A DNA stretch of 5,918 nucleotides, taken from contig MHKO01000028.1 of assembly GCA_001818435.1 (NCBI GenBank), forward strand, positions 7,984 to 13,901. Direction: 5' to 3'. Shown in pieces: positions 1-4,380 of the stretch. The position numbers and the translations under genes were made by a program. This stretch comes from Candidatus Komeilibacteria bacterium RIFCSPLOWO2_02_FULL_48_11 (GTDB lineage: Bacteria; Patescibacteriota; Patescibacteriia; UBA2169). The notes beneath the pieces are model-generated. The model worked only from the letters and a program-made list of their open reading frames with translations, ran no database searches and was not told where the DNA came from. The stretch's first letter is position 1; every line of letters begins with the position of its first letter.

Positions 1-474
1 TTCGTCTTTCAAACGCGAAAAATGGCCAAGCAAGGCCTGGATAAACTTGGTGGGATTGCCGCCGGGCCGGTAATAATCCAGTTCAAATCTGGCTAGATTT
101 TGGCGCGCTAAAAGCCAAGCCCCGGTTGAATCTAAAAGCTCAACATCAGTGGAAAGACCAATATCTAAACAATGGCTCTGCAAAACGCGCTGGCAAAAAG
201 TGTGGAACGTGGAGACCCACAAGTCCACATAGCCATAAGGCAAAATTTTATCCACGCGCTCCTGCATCTCATCCGCGGCCTTGTTGGTGAAAGTGAGCGC
301 CAAAATCTCGTCAGGCTTGACGTTCCTCTCCATGATGAGCCAGGCGAGCCGGCGCGTGATGACCGTGGTTTTGCCGGTTCCAGCTCCGGCAATAATCAAA
401 AGCGGACCCTGTGGATGAATTACGGCCGCCTTTTGCTCTGGGTTGAGGTCTTTGAGGATGTCTTGATTAGACAT
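1..474 (-). CDS. UvrD/PcrA-type superfamily 1 DNA helicase, N-terminal part (cut by window edge)
   Basis: ATP-dependent 3'-5' DNA helicase of the UvrD/Rep/PcrA group, acting in the cytoplasm in DNA repair and replication restart. Only the first 158 residues are in the window; the frame is open to base 1, whereas the family is usually 650-750 residues or more. Visible motifs, in order: Q motif LNPEQ (residues 10-14), Walker A AGAGTGKT (29-36), motif Ia LTFTNKAADEM (60-70) and motif Ib VSTFHTFCQ (87-95). The later stretch DYYRPGGNPTKF resembles the 1B region of helicases I associate with CPR genomes; that is recollection, not a search. The start was chosen because the Q motif follows at the usual distance. 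No SD precedes it. The upstream PIN gene stops 6 bp before this ATG, so the two are probably co-transcribed. Which paralogue (UvrD, PcrA or Rep) cannot be decided from the N-terminus. Confidence 0.93.
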   Translation of the reverse strand, partial: MSNQDILKDLNPEQKAAVIHPQGPLLIIAGAGTGKTTVITRRLAWLIMERNVKPDEILALTFTNKAADEMQERVDKILPYGYVDLWVSTFHTFCQRVLQSHCLDIGLSTDVELLDSTGAWLLARQNLARFELDYYRPGGNPTKFIQALLGHFSRLKDE

Positions 475-480
475 AGCGTA

Positions 481-900
481 TTACCGCTCATTCATTAATG
501 CGATAAACTTACCAGGCGTTATGATTGAAATTCCTTTACATGACTTTAATTCCAGCAAATGTTTATCTCCGGACACAATAAAATCCGCCCGCGCTGATAT
601 GGCACAGGCGAGAATCTCGTTGTCGGACACATCCTTTTTAATCTCTGTAATCTGATTCAATGCTAATACAAAATGCGACCTGCTGGAAAGTAGTCGTATC
701 ATTGATTCAGGAATAATTCTATTTTTTAGGAGCTGCAGCTCAAATTTTGGATACCAAAGCGCTCGTTTCAATTCAGAAAATGTCTTATGGGTAAAACAAG
801 GAGTGATTGACGAATCTCGGATTGCGTCGTAAATCGGGGTTAATCTTCTGCGCCAAATAAAAGCCGCAATAAGAACATTAGTATCTAAAACAACATACAT
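481..900 (-). CDS. PIN-domain toxin, VapC-like putative ribonuclease
   Basis: A 139-residue protein with the layout of the PIN-family toxins of toxin-antitoxin systems, which are Mg2+-dependent ribonucleases acting on RNA in the cytoplasm. The N-terminus YVVLDTNVLIAAF gives the first metal-binding Asp (D6). Further conserved acidic positions are E43 in FSELKRAL, D93/E95 in SDNEILACA and D112 in VSGDKHLL, so the active-site acids appear intact. The length is normal for the family. It starts 3 bp after the stop of the AbrB-like gene, the usual antitoxin-toxin order, and ends 6 bp before the helicase start. No SD is present, so translation probably depends on coupling to the antitoxin. Base composition is more AT-rich than the helicase, which fits acquisition of the pair as a module. 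The RNA target cannot be predicted. Confidence 0.87.
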   Translation of the reverse strand: MYVVLDTNVLIAAFIWRRRLTPIYDAIRDSSITPCFTHKTFSELKRALWYPKFELQLLKNRIIPESMIRLLSSRSHFVLALNQITEIKKDVSDNEILACAISARADFIVSGDKHLLELKSCKGISIITPGKFIALMNER

Positions 901-903
901 ACG

Positions 904-1137
904 TTAAGAACGTTTCTTTTTCGCCCATTGCACTGCCTCGTCTATAAGCTCTAAAGAGATATCTTGTTTGGCGTTTTCAGCATTTTTTTCAAATTGTTCC
1001 CATTCTGACTCAATAGGTTCAATAATAACTCGACTATCGTCGGAAAAAATCAAAACATCCTTATTAGACCACGACTTGCTTACTTGCCGCGGCAGAGTGA
1101 TGGTTCCATCTTTTATTTTAGTGACAGTTGCATCCAT
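904..1137 (-). CDS. AbrB/SpoVT-type antitoxin, partner of the PIN toxin
   Basis: A 77-residue protein whose first 45 residues fit the swapped-hairpin AbrB/MazE fold: TVTKIKDGTITLPRQVSKSW, then a short beta-rich stretch DVLIFSDDSRVIIEPI. This fold binds DNA as a dimer. The charged C-terminal part (about residues 46-77, ending AKKKRS) would be the toxin-binding tail. In such pairs the antitoxin neutralises the toxin and represses its own promoter. The toxin starts 3 bp downstream. A TGCTATACT extended -10 lies only 10-18 bp before the ATG, so the mRNA is predicted to be leaderless or nearly so, in keeping with the lack of an SD. A perfect palindrome overlapping that promoter is the likely operator. 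The assignment rests on fold pattern and context, not on a highly conserved motif. Confidence 0.77.
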   Translation of the reverse strand: MDATVTKIKDGTITLPRQVSKSWSNKDVLIFSDDSRVIIEPIESEWEQFEKNAENAKQDISLELIDEAVQWAKKKRS

Positions 1138-1146
1138 AGTATGTTC

Positions 1147-1164
1147 AGTATAGCATCAGATGCT
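1147..1164 (-). promoter_or_regulatory. Extended -10 promoter and overlapping palindromic operator of the toxin-antitoxin operon
   Basis: Read on the minus strand, TGCTATACT (1155-1147) is an extended -10 element. Counting about 7 bases puts transcription start near 1140, just before the antitoxin ATG at 1137. No convincing -35 is seen, as is common with extended -10 promoters. AGCATC-A-GATGCT (1152-1164) is a perfect 6+6 palindrome covering the upstream half of this element, a natural place for antitoxin autorepression. Promoter start and operator role are inferred. Confidence 0.55.
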
Positions 1165-1215
1165 TTCTTTGTACACTTTTGTATATTTTTTCTCTTGTTT
1201 TAGCCAAAATATATA

Positions 1216-1223
1216 ACATTGTA
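1216..1223. repeat. Left copy of 8-bp target-site duplication
   Basis: ACATTGTA directly abuts the left inverted repeat. The identical octamer abuts the right inverted repeat at 1445-1452. Removing the element and one copy restores a continuous sequence that joins straight to the TTGACT -35 box. Confidence 0.85.
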
Positions 1224-1444
1224 GGTTCTTTAACATCTTTGGGTAATCATTTGAGTTTAAATTGATATATTTATTAAGCAGAATCTAGTTTTTTGAATCT
1301 ATTTTATCTTTTTTAAAAATACCCACTTAAATTTAAGATTTTTTAATAATATAGCAATCGTAGATAAAACCATTTTACACTATTTTAAAGCTAATTTTTG
1401 GTATATTACGTCAGATATAATTTACCCAAAGATGTTAAAGAACC
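1224..1444. mobile_element. Non-autonomous miniature inverted-repeat element (MITE), possibly ISL3-mobilised
   Basis: Perfect 23-bp terminal inverted repeats at 1224-1246 and 1422-1444, beginning GGTTCTTTAACATC at each outer end. They are immediately flanked by identical 8-bp direct repeats ACATTGTA at 1216-1223 and 1445-1452. Terminal inverted repeats plus a target duplication of fixed length are the signature of DDE-transposase transposition. The 175-bp interior is very AT-rich with no credible open frame, so the element must be moved in trans. An end starting GG(C/T)TCTT together with an 8-bp duplication fits the ISL3 family best; IS256, IS66 and IS1595 relatives also make 8-bp duplications. 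Perfect ends and duplication suggest a recent insertion. The structure is seen directly; the family is inferred. Confidence 0.85.
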
Positions 1445-1452
1445 ACATTGTA
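1445..1452. repeat. Right copy of 8-bp target-site duplication
   Basis: ACATTGTA, identical and in the same orientation as 1216-1223. Its last base is next to the first base of the -35 hexamer at 1453. Confidence 0.85.
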
Positions 1453-1481
1453 TTGACTATTATTTTTAAATATGCTATAAT
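1453..1481 (+). promoter_or_regulatory. Strong sigma70-type promoter for the plus-strand membrane genes
   Basis: TTGACT (-35, 1453-1458), a 17-bp spacer, and TATAAT (-10, 1476-1481) preceded by TGC, giving an extended -10. This is close to the ideal housekeeping promoter. Predicted transcription start is near 1488, leaving a leader of about 100 nt before the ATG at 1590. The MITE insertion ends exactly upstream of the -35, so the core is intact and any upstream AT-rich element is now supplied by the MITE end. Confidence 0.82.
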
Positions 1482-1517
1482 GATTTAACACAAAAATCGC
1501 TTTTTTTGTTTTTTCGC

Positions 1518-1539
1518 GTCCCCGCCGCAACGCGGGGAC
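1518..1539 (+). promoter_or_regulatory. GC-rich hairpin in the leader of the 1590 gene
   Basis: GTCCCCGC (1518-1525) pairs perfectly with GCGGGGAC (1532-1539) around a 6-nt loop. It follows a T-rich run (1501-1514) rather than preceding one, so it is not a standard terminator on the plus strand. On the minus strand it would be followed by an A-run, so it does not terminate there either. A role as 5' mRNA stabiliser or leader structure is inferred. Confidence 0.6.
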
Positions 1540-1544
1540 AAAAT

Positions 1545-1583
1545 CGCAACTCCCGCAACTCCTAGAAAGGCTAGAAAAGGAGG
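1545..1583 (+). promoter_or_regulatory. Strong SD preceded by two tandem 9-nt repeats carrying anti-SD sequence
   Basis: CGCAACTCC occurs twice in exact tandem (1545-1553 and 1554-1562). The SD AAGGAGG lies at 1577-1583, 6 nt before the ATG at 1590, which fixes the start. CTCCT at 1559-1563 can pair with AGGAG at 1578-1582, and the first repeat offers a second CTCC. The pairing is short (5 bp, 14-nt loop), so SD masking is possible but unproven. Confidence 0.6.
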
Positions 1584-1589
1584 TATCAG

Positions 1590-2264
1590 ATGGACAAGTT
1601 ATTGGCGTGGTTCCGCAAGGCCAACAAAGCGGCCAAGTATGCGTTGCGTGGCCTCACGCTGATACGCGGCGTAGGCCTGCTCATGATAACCAATGCCGGT
1701 CTGTTGATGGCCATGACTTTTGGCCTCATCGAAGGCGCCATCGAGGTCATGCAGGCCGTCAACGAGCTTTTCGTGGCCGCGGCCACAGGGACAATGCAGA
1801 AAAATTTCCAAGCTGAATTTGGAAAAACCTGCATTCTCTTTTTTGGGTTGATGGCGATGACCGCTTTCACAGTCATCGTCTGGCGGGGAAGCAAGGCCAG
1901 CTTGCTGGCGAAGCTGTTCTTTGCGGTTCCGATGGGCGGGGCTATCGCCCTGGGGTTCATGGCATTCGTACTGGACAATGCCACGGTAAACCAGGGCAAC
2001 TGGTATGAATATTTTTGGCGGGATACCTTGGGGCCGGTGGCTTTAATTGCCGGCCTCGTATGGTTCATGAAGAACTTCTGGCGAATCACGGAGCCCACAA
2101 CAGCCGCGCCCCCCGCAGCGCCCGAGGGGGAGAGGATGCTACTGGACGTCATCTCGGCCCCCGATCCGACCGCGGATGAAACGGAAAAGTCGGGGGAACC
2201 GTCGGCCCCCACGATGGCAGACATCCGCGCCATGCCCGGCGTGTACAAACGGCGGGCATGGTAA
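1590..2264 (+). CDS. Unrecognised four-helix membrane protein with proline/acid-rich tail
   Basis: A 224-residue protein I do not recognise. A basic amphipathic start (residues 1-26, rich in K/R/A) leads into a hydrophobic stretch at about 27-47. Further membrane-like segments lie at about 81-98 (CILFFGLMAMTAFTVIVW), 106-128 and 147-164. W/Y/F-rich NWYEYFW (137-143) lies between the last two. From about residue 167 the tail is soluble-looking, with a TTAAPPAAPEGE stretch followed by a D/E-rich, then a basic end (YKRRAW). No signal-peptidase site is evident. The strand choice rests on the promoter, the AAGGAGG SD at ideal distance, and the regular hydrophobic pattern; an opposing long open frame lacks all three. 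It is followed by large hairpins and then a second membrane gene on the same strand. GC content is much higher than in the AT-rich DNA upstream. Function unknown. Confidence 0.75.
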   Translation: MDKLLAWFRKANKAAKYALRGLTLIRGVGLLMITNAGLLMAMTFGLIEGAIEVMQAVNELFVAAATGTMQKNFQAEFGKTCILFFGLMAMTAFTVIVWRGSKASLLAKLFFAVPMGGAIALGFMAFVLDNATVNQGNWYEYFWRDTLGPVALIAGLVWFMKNFWRITEPTTAAPPAAPEGERMLLDVISAPDPTADETEKSGEPSAPTMADIRAMPGVYKRRAW

Positions 2265-2272
2265 AACTTGGG

Positions 2273-2320
2273 GGGGAGGACGCACACAAACAAGTGTCGC
2301 GTTCCTCCCCTTCTCTCTCT
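2273..2320 (+). terminator. Long hairpin after the 1590 gene, possible (leaky) terminator
   Basis: Positions 2273-2287 pair with 2294-2310: GGGGAGGA with TCCTCCCC, CGC with GCG, ACAC with GTGT. This gives 15 bp with two single-base bulges (C2298, T2302) and a 6-nt loop. It starts 8 bp after the stop codon and is followed by TTCTCTCTCT, a pyrimidine run but not a true U-tract. It could terminate weakly or act as a 3' stabiliser that lets some transcription continue to the next gene. Confidence 0.55.
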
Positions 2321-2352
2321 AGCCTTTCAGAAATGAAAAGCTGAAGAGAGAA
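2311..2352 (+). promoter_or_regulatory. Second intergenic hairpin with GAAA tetraloop
   Basis: TTCTCTCT (2311-2318) pairs with AGAGAGAA (2345-2352). The inner part pairs AGC (2321-2323) with GCT (2340-2342) and TTTCA (2325-2329) with TGAAA (2334-2338), closed by a GAAA (GNRA-type) loop. It begins where the previous hairpin ends, so its left arm is the pyrimidine run of that possible terminator. A separate pairing of AAAAGCT (2336-2342) with AGCTTTT (2362-2368) would compete with it and is followed by more T's. The role is inferred. Confidence 0.5.
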
Positions 2353-2378
2353 ACAAACAATAGCTTTTTTTAAATCCA

Positions 2379-2431
2379 GGCCGCCCAAAAGAGCGGCCAA
2401 AACCCGGCCAACCCGCATGCGCGGGGCGGCC
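2379..2431 (+). promoter_or_regulatory. GC-rich leader with mutually exclusive stems upstream of the 2456 gene
   Basis: GGCCGC (2379-2384) can pair with GCGGCC (2393-2398). The overlapping GGCCGCCC (2379-2386) can instead pair perfectly with GGGCGGCC (2424-2431). CCCGC (2412-2416) also pairs with GCGGG (2421-2425), which overlaps the second option. Alternative pairings of one strand are the hallmark of switching leaders, but GC-rich repeats can produce them by chance. Confidence 0.45.
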
Positions 2432-2434
2432 ACA

Positions 2435-2449
2435 TCTCCTGAAAGGAGA
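2435..2449 (+). promoter_or_regulatory. SD-sequestering hairpin of the 2456 gene
   Basis: TCTCCT (2435-2440), loop GAA, AGGAGA (2444-2449): a perfect 6-bp stem whose right arm is the SD core. AAGGAG at 2443-2448 lies 7 nt before the ATG at 2456 and decides the start. With the stem folded the ribosome site is hidden, so translation is probably modulated. Confidence 0.62.
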
Positions 2450-2455
2450 AGTAAA

Positions 2456-2788
2456 ATGTTCTGGTTTTGGACGACTCCGATAGTATGCGGTATCGTGTGC
2501 GGCTCTCTGTTCGGAAAAGGAGAGGCACGGTACCAACGAATGCCGGAATTAGATTGCATCATGGCTTCGGTGGTTCTATTCACAATTTTTTACACCGGGT
2601 TGGTCGGCACCATCCTGGCGTACATGTACGATATGATGGCCAGGAATGAGGAGGGAATTGTCATGATGTTTGCGAATGTGGTACTCGCAAACATCATGAT
2701 GCTGGCAACCGACCTCTTGTGGGTCAAATTTTTGCTCTGGTGGCGCAAACGCGCCATCAACAAAATCGGTTTATCGGTTAAATGGTAA
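2456..2788 (+). CDS. Unrecognised small three-helix membrane protein
   Basis: A 110-residue protein I do not recognise. Membrane-like segments: residues 2-19 (FWFWTTPIVCGIVCGSLF), about 33-56 (ASVVLFTIFYTGLVGTILAY) and about 68-96 (ending LLWVKFLLWW). A charged loop GKGEARYQRMPE (20-31) follows the first helix, and the tail is basic (RKRAINKIG). The start at 2456 was chosen over an in-frame ATG at 2417 because AAGGAG sits 7 nt upstream, whereas the 2417 ATG lies in a GC hairpin with no SD. The coding sequence contains a perfect 15-bp inverted repeat at 2661-2699. It lies 191 bp after the other membrane gene on the same strand, shares its SD-in-hairpin leader style, and is closed by a clear terminator. 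An accessory partner of the 224-residue protein is a reasonable guess, but there is no direct evidence. Confidence 0.75.
   Translation: MFWFWTTPIVCGIVCGSLFGKGEARYQRMPELDCIMASVVLFTIFYTGLVGTILAYMYDMMARNEEGIVMMFANVVLANIMMLATDLLWVKFLLWWRKRAINKIGLSVKW
2661..2699. repeat. Perfect 15-bp inverted repeat inside the small membrane-protein gene
   Basis: Positions 2661-2675 (TCATGATGTTTGCGA) are the exact reverse complement of 2685-2699, with a 9-nt spacer. The encoded residues 70-82 read MMFANVVLANIMM, itself nearly palindromic. A 15-bp perfect stem would be a strong mRNA hairpin or a dyad protein-binding site. Confidence 0.8.
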
Positions 2789-2804
2789 ACCGCAACCTCT
2801 AAGA

Positions 2805-2846
2805 AGCCCGACTTGACAAAACATCGCAAGTCGGGCTCATTTTTTT
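2805..2846 (+). terminator. Rho-independent terminator of the plus-strand unit
   Basis: AGCCCGACTTG (2805-2815) pairs perfectly with CAAGTCGGGCT (2827-2837) around an 11-nt loop, followed by CA and seven T's (2840-2846). It lies 17 bp after the stop codon of the small membrane gene. It reads best on the plus strand; the minus-strand side lacks a T-run, so it is not a good terminator for the convergent carbonic anhydrase gene. Confidence 0.92.
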
Positions 2847-2887
2847 ACAGAAAACAGTCTGCTCTTATGCTAAAGATTAAGTCTTTA

Positions 2888-3463
2888 TTAGAATATCTGA
2901 ACCTCTCCGCTTGCCAAACTGTAGTAAGCGCCAACAACTTTCAAGCGCCCGTCTGTAACAAGCTCCGAAAGGATCGGCTCGCTTGATTCAATCTGGCGCG
3001 CCACCGATAGCGCGTGAATACGGACCGCGCCATCTAACACATCGCCGCCTTTGTCTCGGGCCTCTTCAACCGCGGGCTGAATGCGCTTGACCAGAGTCGA
3101 AATATGTCCAAGCGCGTCCCCGCCGCCAACCGCGGCCTTGACTGCTCCGCAATCCTGGTGCCCCAGCACCACTGCCAAAGGAACATGCAAGTGTTCTGCC
3201 GCGTACTCAATGCTGGCCAAAGCCGCATCATCCAAAACCTGGCCCGCGGTGCGGACAACAAAGATGTCGCCCAGGCCCTGGTCAAAAACAAGTTCCGGCG
3301 GAATCCGCGAATCAGAACACGAAACAATAATGGCTATCGGGTGCTGGCCGCGAGCAACTAATTCAGCCAGCCGTTCGGATGATTGATTTGGATGCCGAGC
3401 TTGTCCGGCAACAAACCGCTTGTTGCCATCAAGCAATGTTTGCAACGCTTGTTCGCTGGTCAT
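2888..3463 (-). CDS. Beta-class carbonic anhydrase
   Basis: A 191-residue zinc enzyme that interconverts CO2 and bicarbonate in the cytoplasm (no signal peptide). The family signature CSDSR (49-53) supplies a zinc Cys (C49) and the Asp-Arg dyad (D51, R53). LGHQDCGAV (100-108) supplies the other ligands, H102 and C105. The N-terminal LLDGNKRFVAG (10-20) and FVVRTAGQ (68-75) are also typical. The length is normal and all key residues are present, so it should be active. It follows atpC on the same strand after 55 bp with no evident terminator between, so it may be the last gene of the ATP synthase transcript. It converges with the plus-strand membrane genes. No SD precedes the ATG. Bicarbonate supply for biosynthesis or pH control are possible roles. 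Confidence 0.95.
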   Translation of the reverse strand: MTSEQALQTLLDGNKRFVAGQARHPNQSSERLAELVARGQHPIAIIVSCSDSRIPPELVFDQGLGDIFVVRTAGQVLDDAALASIEYAAEHLHVPLAVVLGHQDCGAVKAAVGGGDALGHISTLVKRIQPAVEEARDKGGDVLDGAVRIHALSVARQIESSEPILSELVTDGRLKVVGAYYSLASGEVQIF

Positions 3464-3518
3464 GAAATTATTGATTAGACTATTACTATTTTTTCGCGCA
3501 GTTTAGAGCTTGTTTTTA

Positions 3519-3947
3519 TTATCTCGGCAACTTCCGGTACCGGTTGCCCACGCGCAAGCGGGCAAACTCCTTTTCCAGCTTGGCTTGCAAAGCCGCGTAA
3601 TCCACGCTCTCTTTGTCGCGCGCTTCGGCCATGAGTTTTAAGGCGCGTTGATGCGCTTCTTCGGCCCGGACAATGTCAATCTCCTCGGCCCGCTCGGCCG
3701 TATCGGCCAGCACCGAGAGCGAGTTATCCGGCCGCACCTCGCAAAAACCGCCGGACACGGCCAGCGAGTACTCGGTATTCCCTTTCTTGCAACGTAGCTC
3801 CCCGGACTGCAAAACCGAAACCAGCGGAATGTGGTCCGGCAAAACCGTAATCTCGCCATCAGGAGTGGGGAGGGAGACTTGGTCCACTTGGTCCTCAAAG
3901 ATCACGCGCTCGGGGGTTATAATTTTGAACGAAATTTTATCCGACAT
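3519..3947 (-). CDS. atpC: ATP synthase F1 epsilon subunit
   Basis: A 142-residue epsilon subunit, part of the rotor stalk of F1, which links gamma to the c-ring and can inhibit ATP hydrolysis through its C-terminal helices. The N-terminal beta-sandwich (about 1-85) contains the characteristic TPDGEITVLPDHIP (28-41), then LQSGEL and an SGGFCEV segment. ADTAERAEEID introduces the C-terminal helical hairpin (about 88-130). The length is normal. The ATG overlaps the end of the inverted repeat that flanks the inserted GxxExxY gene, and the bases before it carry no SD. Normally atpC follows atpD directly; here the two are separated by 457 bp of inserted DNA. Translation may therefore be SD-independent or weakened. 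Confidence 0.96.
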   Translation of the reverse strand: MSDKISFKIITPERVIFEDQVDQVSLPTPDGEITVLPDHIPLVSVLQSGELRCKKGNTEYSLAVSGGFCEVRPDNSLSVLADTAERAEEIDIVRAEEAHQRALKLMAEARDKESVDYAALQAKLEKEFARLRVGNRYRKLPR

Positions 3948-3994
3948 AGAAGCAGATAAACGCTGATGATTACGCAGATGGACGCGGATGTTTT
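3946..3994. repeat. Inverted repeat flanking the GxxExxY gene, arm next to atpC
   Basis: Starts ATAGAAGCAGATAAACGC and ends GATGTTTT. It matches the opposite arm (4381-4428, reversed) at 39 of 49 aligned columns with one gap. It is built from degenerate units around ACGCxGAT. It covers the first two bases of the atpC start codon, the intergenic gap, and the final residues and stop of the GxxExxY gene (KHPRPSA). Confidence 0.8.
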
Positions 3995-4380
3995 AGACGC
4001 GCTTGATCGTAGATGCGGCGGTTGATGGTTAATTTGTCTGGCCCAAAATTTATAAGCAGACCTAACTTGTAATCAGTGGCTTTGAGATACAACCAGAACT
4101 GCCTTTGGTCCTCTCGAGTAATAAATGGTTTTGATTTCAGTTCAATAAGTATTTTGTCGTCTATGACTATATCGGGTATATACGTACCGACATGTTTTTG
4201 CTTATAGTAAAGCGGGATTTTCTTCTGTGAATCAATGTTAAAACCTAATTCTTGAAATTCTATAACTAACGACCGTTCAATAACGCTCTCCTTGAACGCT
4301 CCACCGAATTCTTTCCAGACCCTAAAACACGCCCCGCGTATCTTGTATGTTTCATCTTGATAAAGAAATCCCTCCGCCAT
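3970..4380 (-). CDS. GxxExxY-family protein, PD-(D/E)XK nuclease-like
   Basis: A 136-residue member of the GxxExxY family, found in scattered copies in many environmental bacteria; its function is not established. The fold suggests a PD-(D/E)XK nuclease relative: PD at 69-70 in YIPDIVID and ELK at 80-82 in ILIELKSK form the expected metal-site pattern. The family C-terminal hallmark is present as LKATDYKLGLLINFG, followed by INRRI. The naming motif is altered: where most members have GLLESVY, this one aligns as AFKESVI (28-34), losing the first Gly and the Tyr. The gene lies between atpD and atpC on the same strand, within long imperfect inverted repeats, and is more AT-rich than both neighbours. 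The C-terminal KHPRPSA is encoded by repeat DNA. It reads as an inserted cassette, not an ATP synthase component. Confidence 0.92.
   Translation of the reverse strand: MAEGFLYQDETYKIRGACFRVWKEFGGAFKESVIERSLVIEFQELGFNIDSQKKIPLYYKQKHVGTYIPDIVIDDKILIELKSKPFITREDQRQFWLYLKATDYKLGLLINFGPDKLTINRRIYDQARLKHPRPSA

Noticed and set aside
172..498. Plus-strand open frame across the start of the helicase
   Set aside because: The minus strand encodes the Q motif, Walker A and motifs Ia/Ib of a helicase, so the opposite frame is a shadow.
1224..1444. CRISPR array or tracr-like anti-repeat
   Set aside because: There are only two copies, in opposite orientation, with 8-bp target duplications outside them. 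That is a transposable element, not an array, and no cas genes are present.
1518..1539. GC hairpin as a Rho-independent terminator
   Set aside because: The T-run precedes rather than follows the stem on the plus strand, and an A-run follows it on the minus strand.
1586..2293. Long open frame on the minus strand opposite the 224-residue membrane protein
   Set aside because: It has no promoter or SD. The plus strand has a near-consensus promoter, an ideal SD and a coherent membrane-helix pattern. The reverse frame is open because of base composition.
2417..2455. In-frame upstream ATG for the small membrane protein
   Set aside because: It lies in the loop of a GC hairpin with no SD. The ATG at 2456 has AAGGAG 7 nt upstream and begins with a hydrophobic helix.
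2866..2886. Short dyad after the carbonic anhydrase gene (AAAGA/TCTTT)
   Set aside because: It is a weak A/T stem of 5 bp with no supporting U-tract, expected by chance in AT-rich DNA.
3081..3386. Plus-strand open frames across the carbonic anhydrase gene
   Set aside because: The minus strand encodes all zinc ligands and conserved motifs of a beta-carbonic anhydrase; the others have no signals.
3464..3518. Separate promoter or terminator between atpC and carbonic anhydrase
   Set aside because: There are AT-rich -10-like strings on the minus strand but no paired -35 and no hairpin with a T-run. Not strong enough to list.
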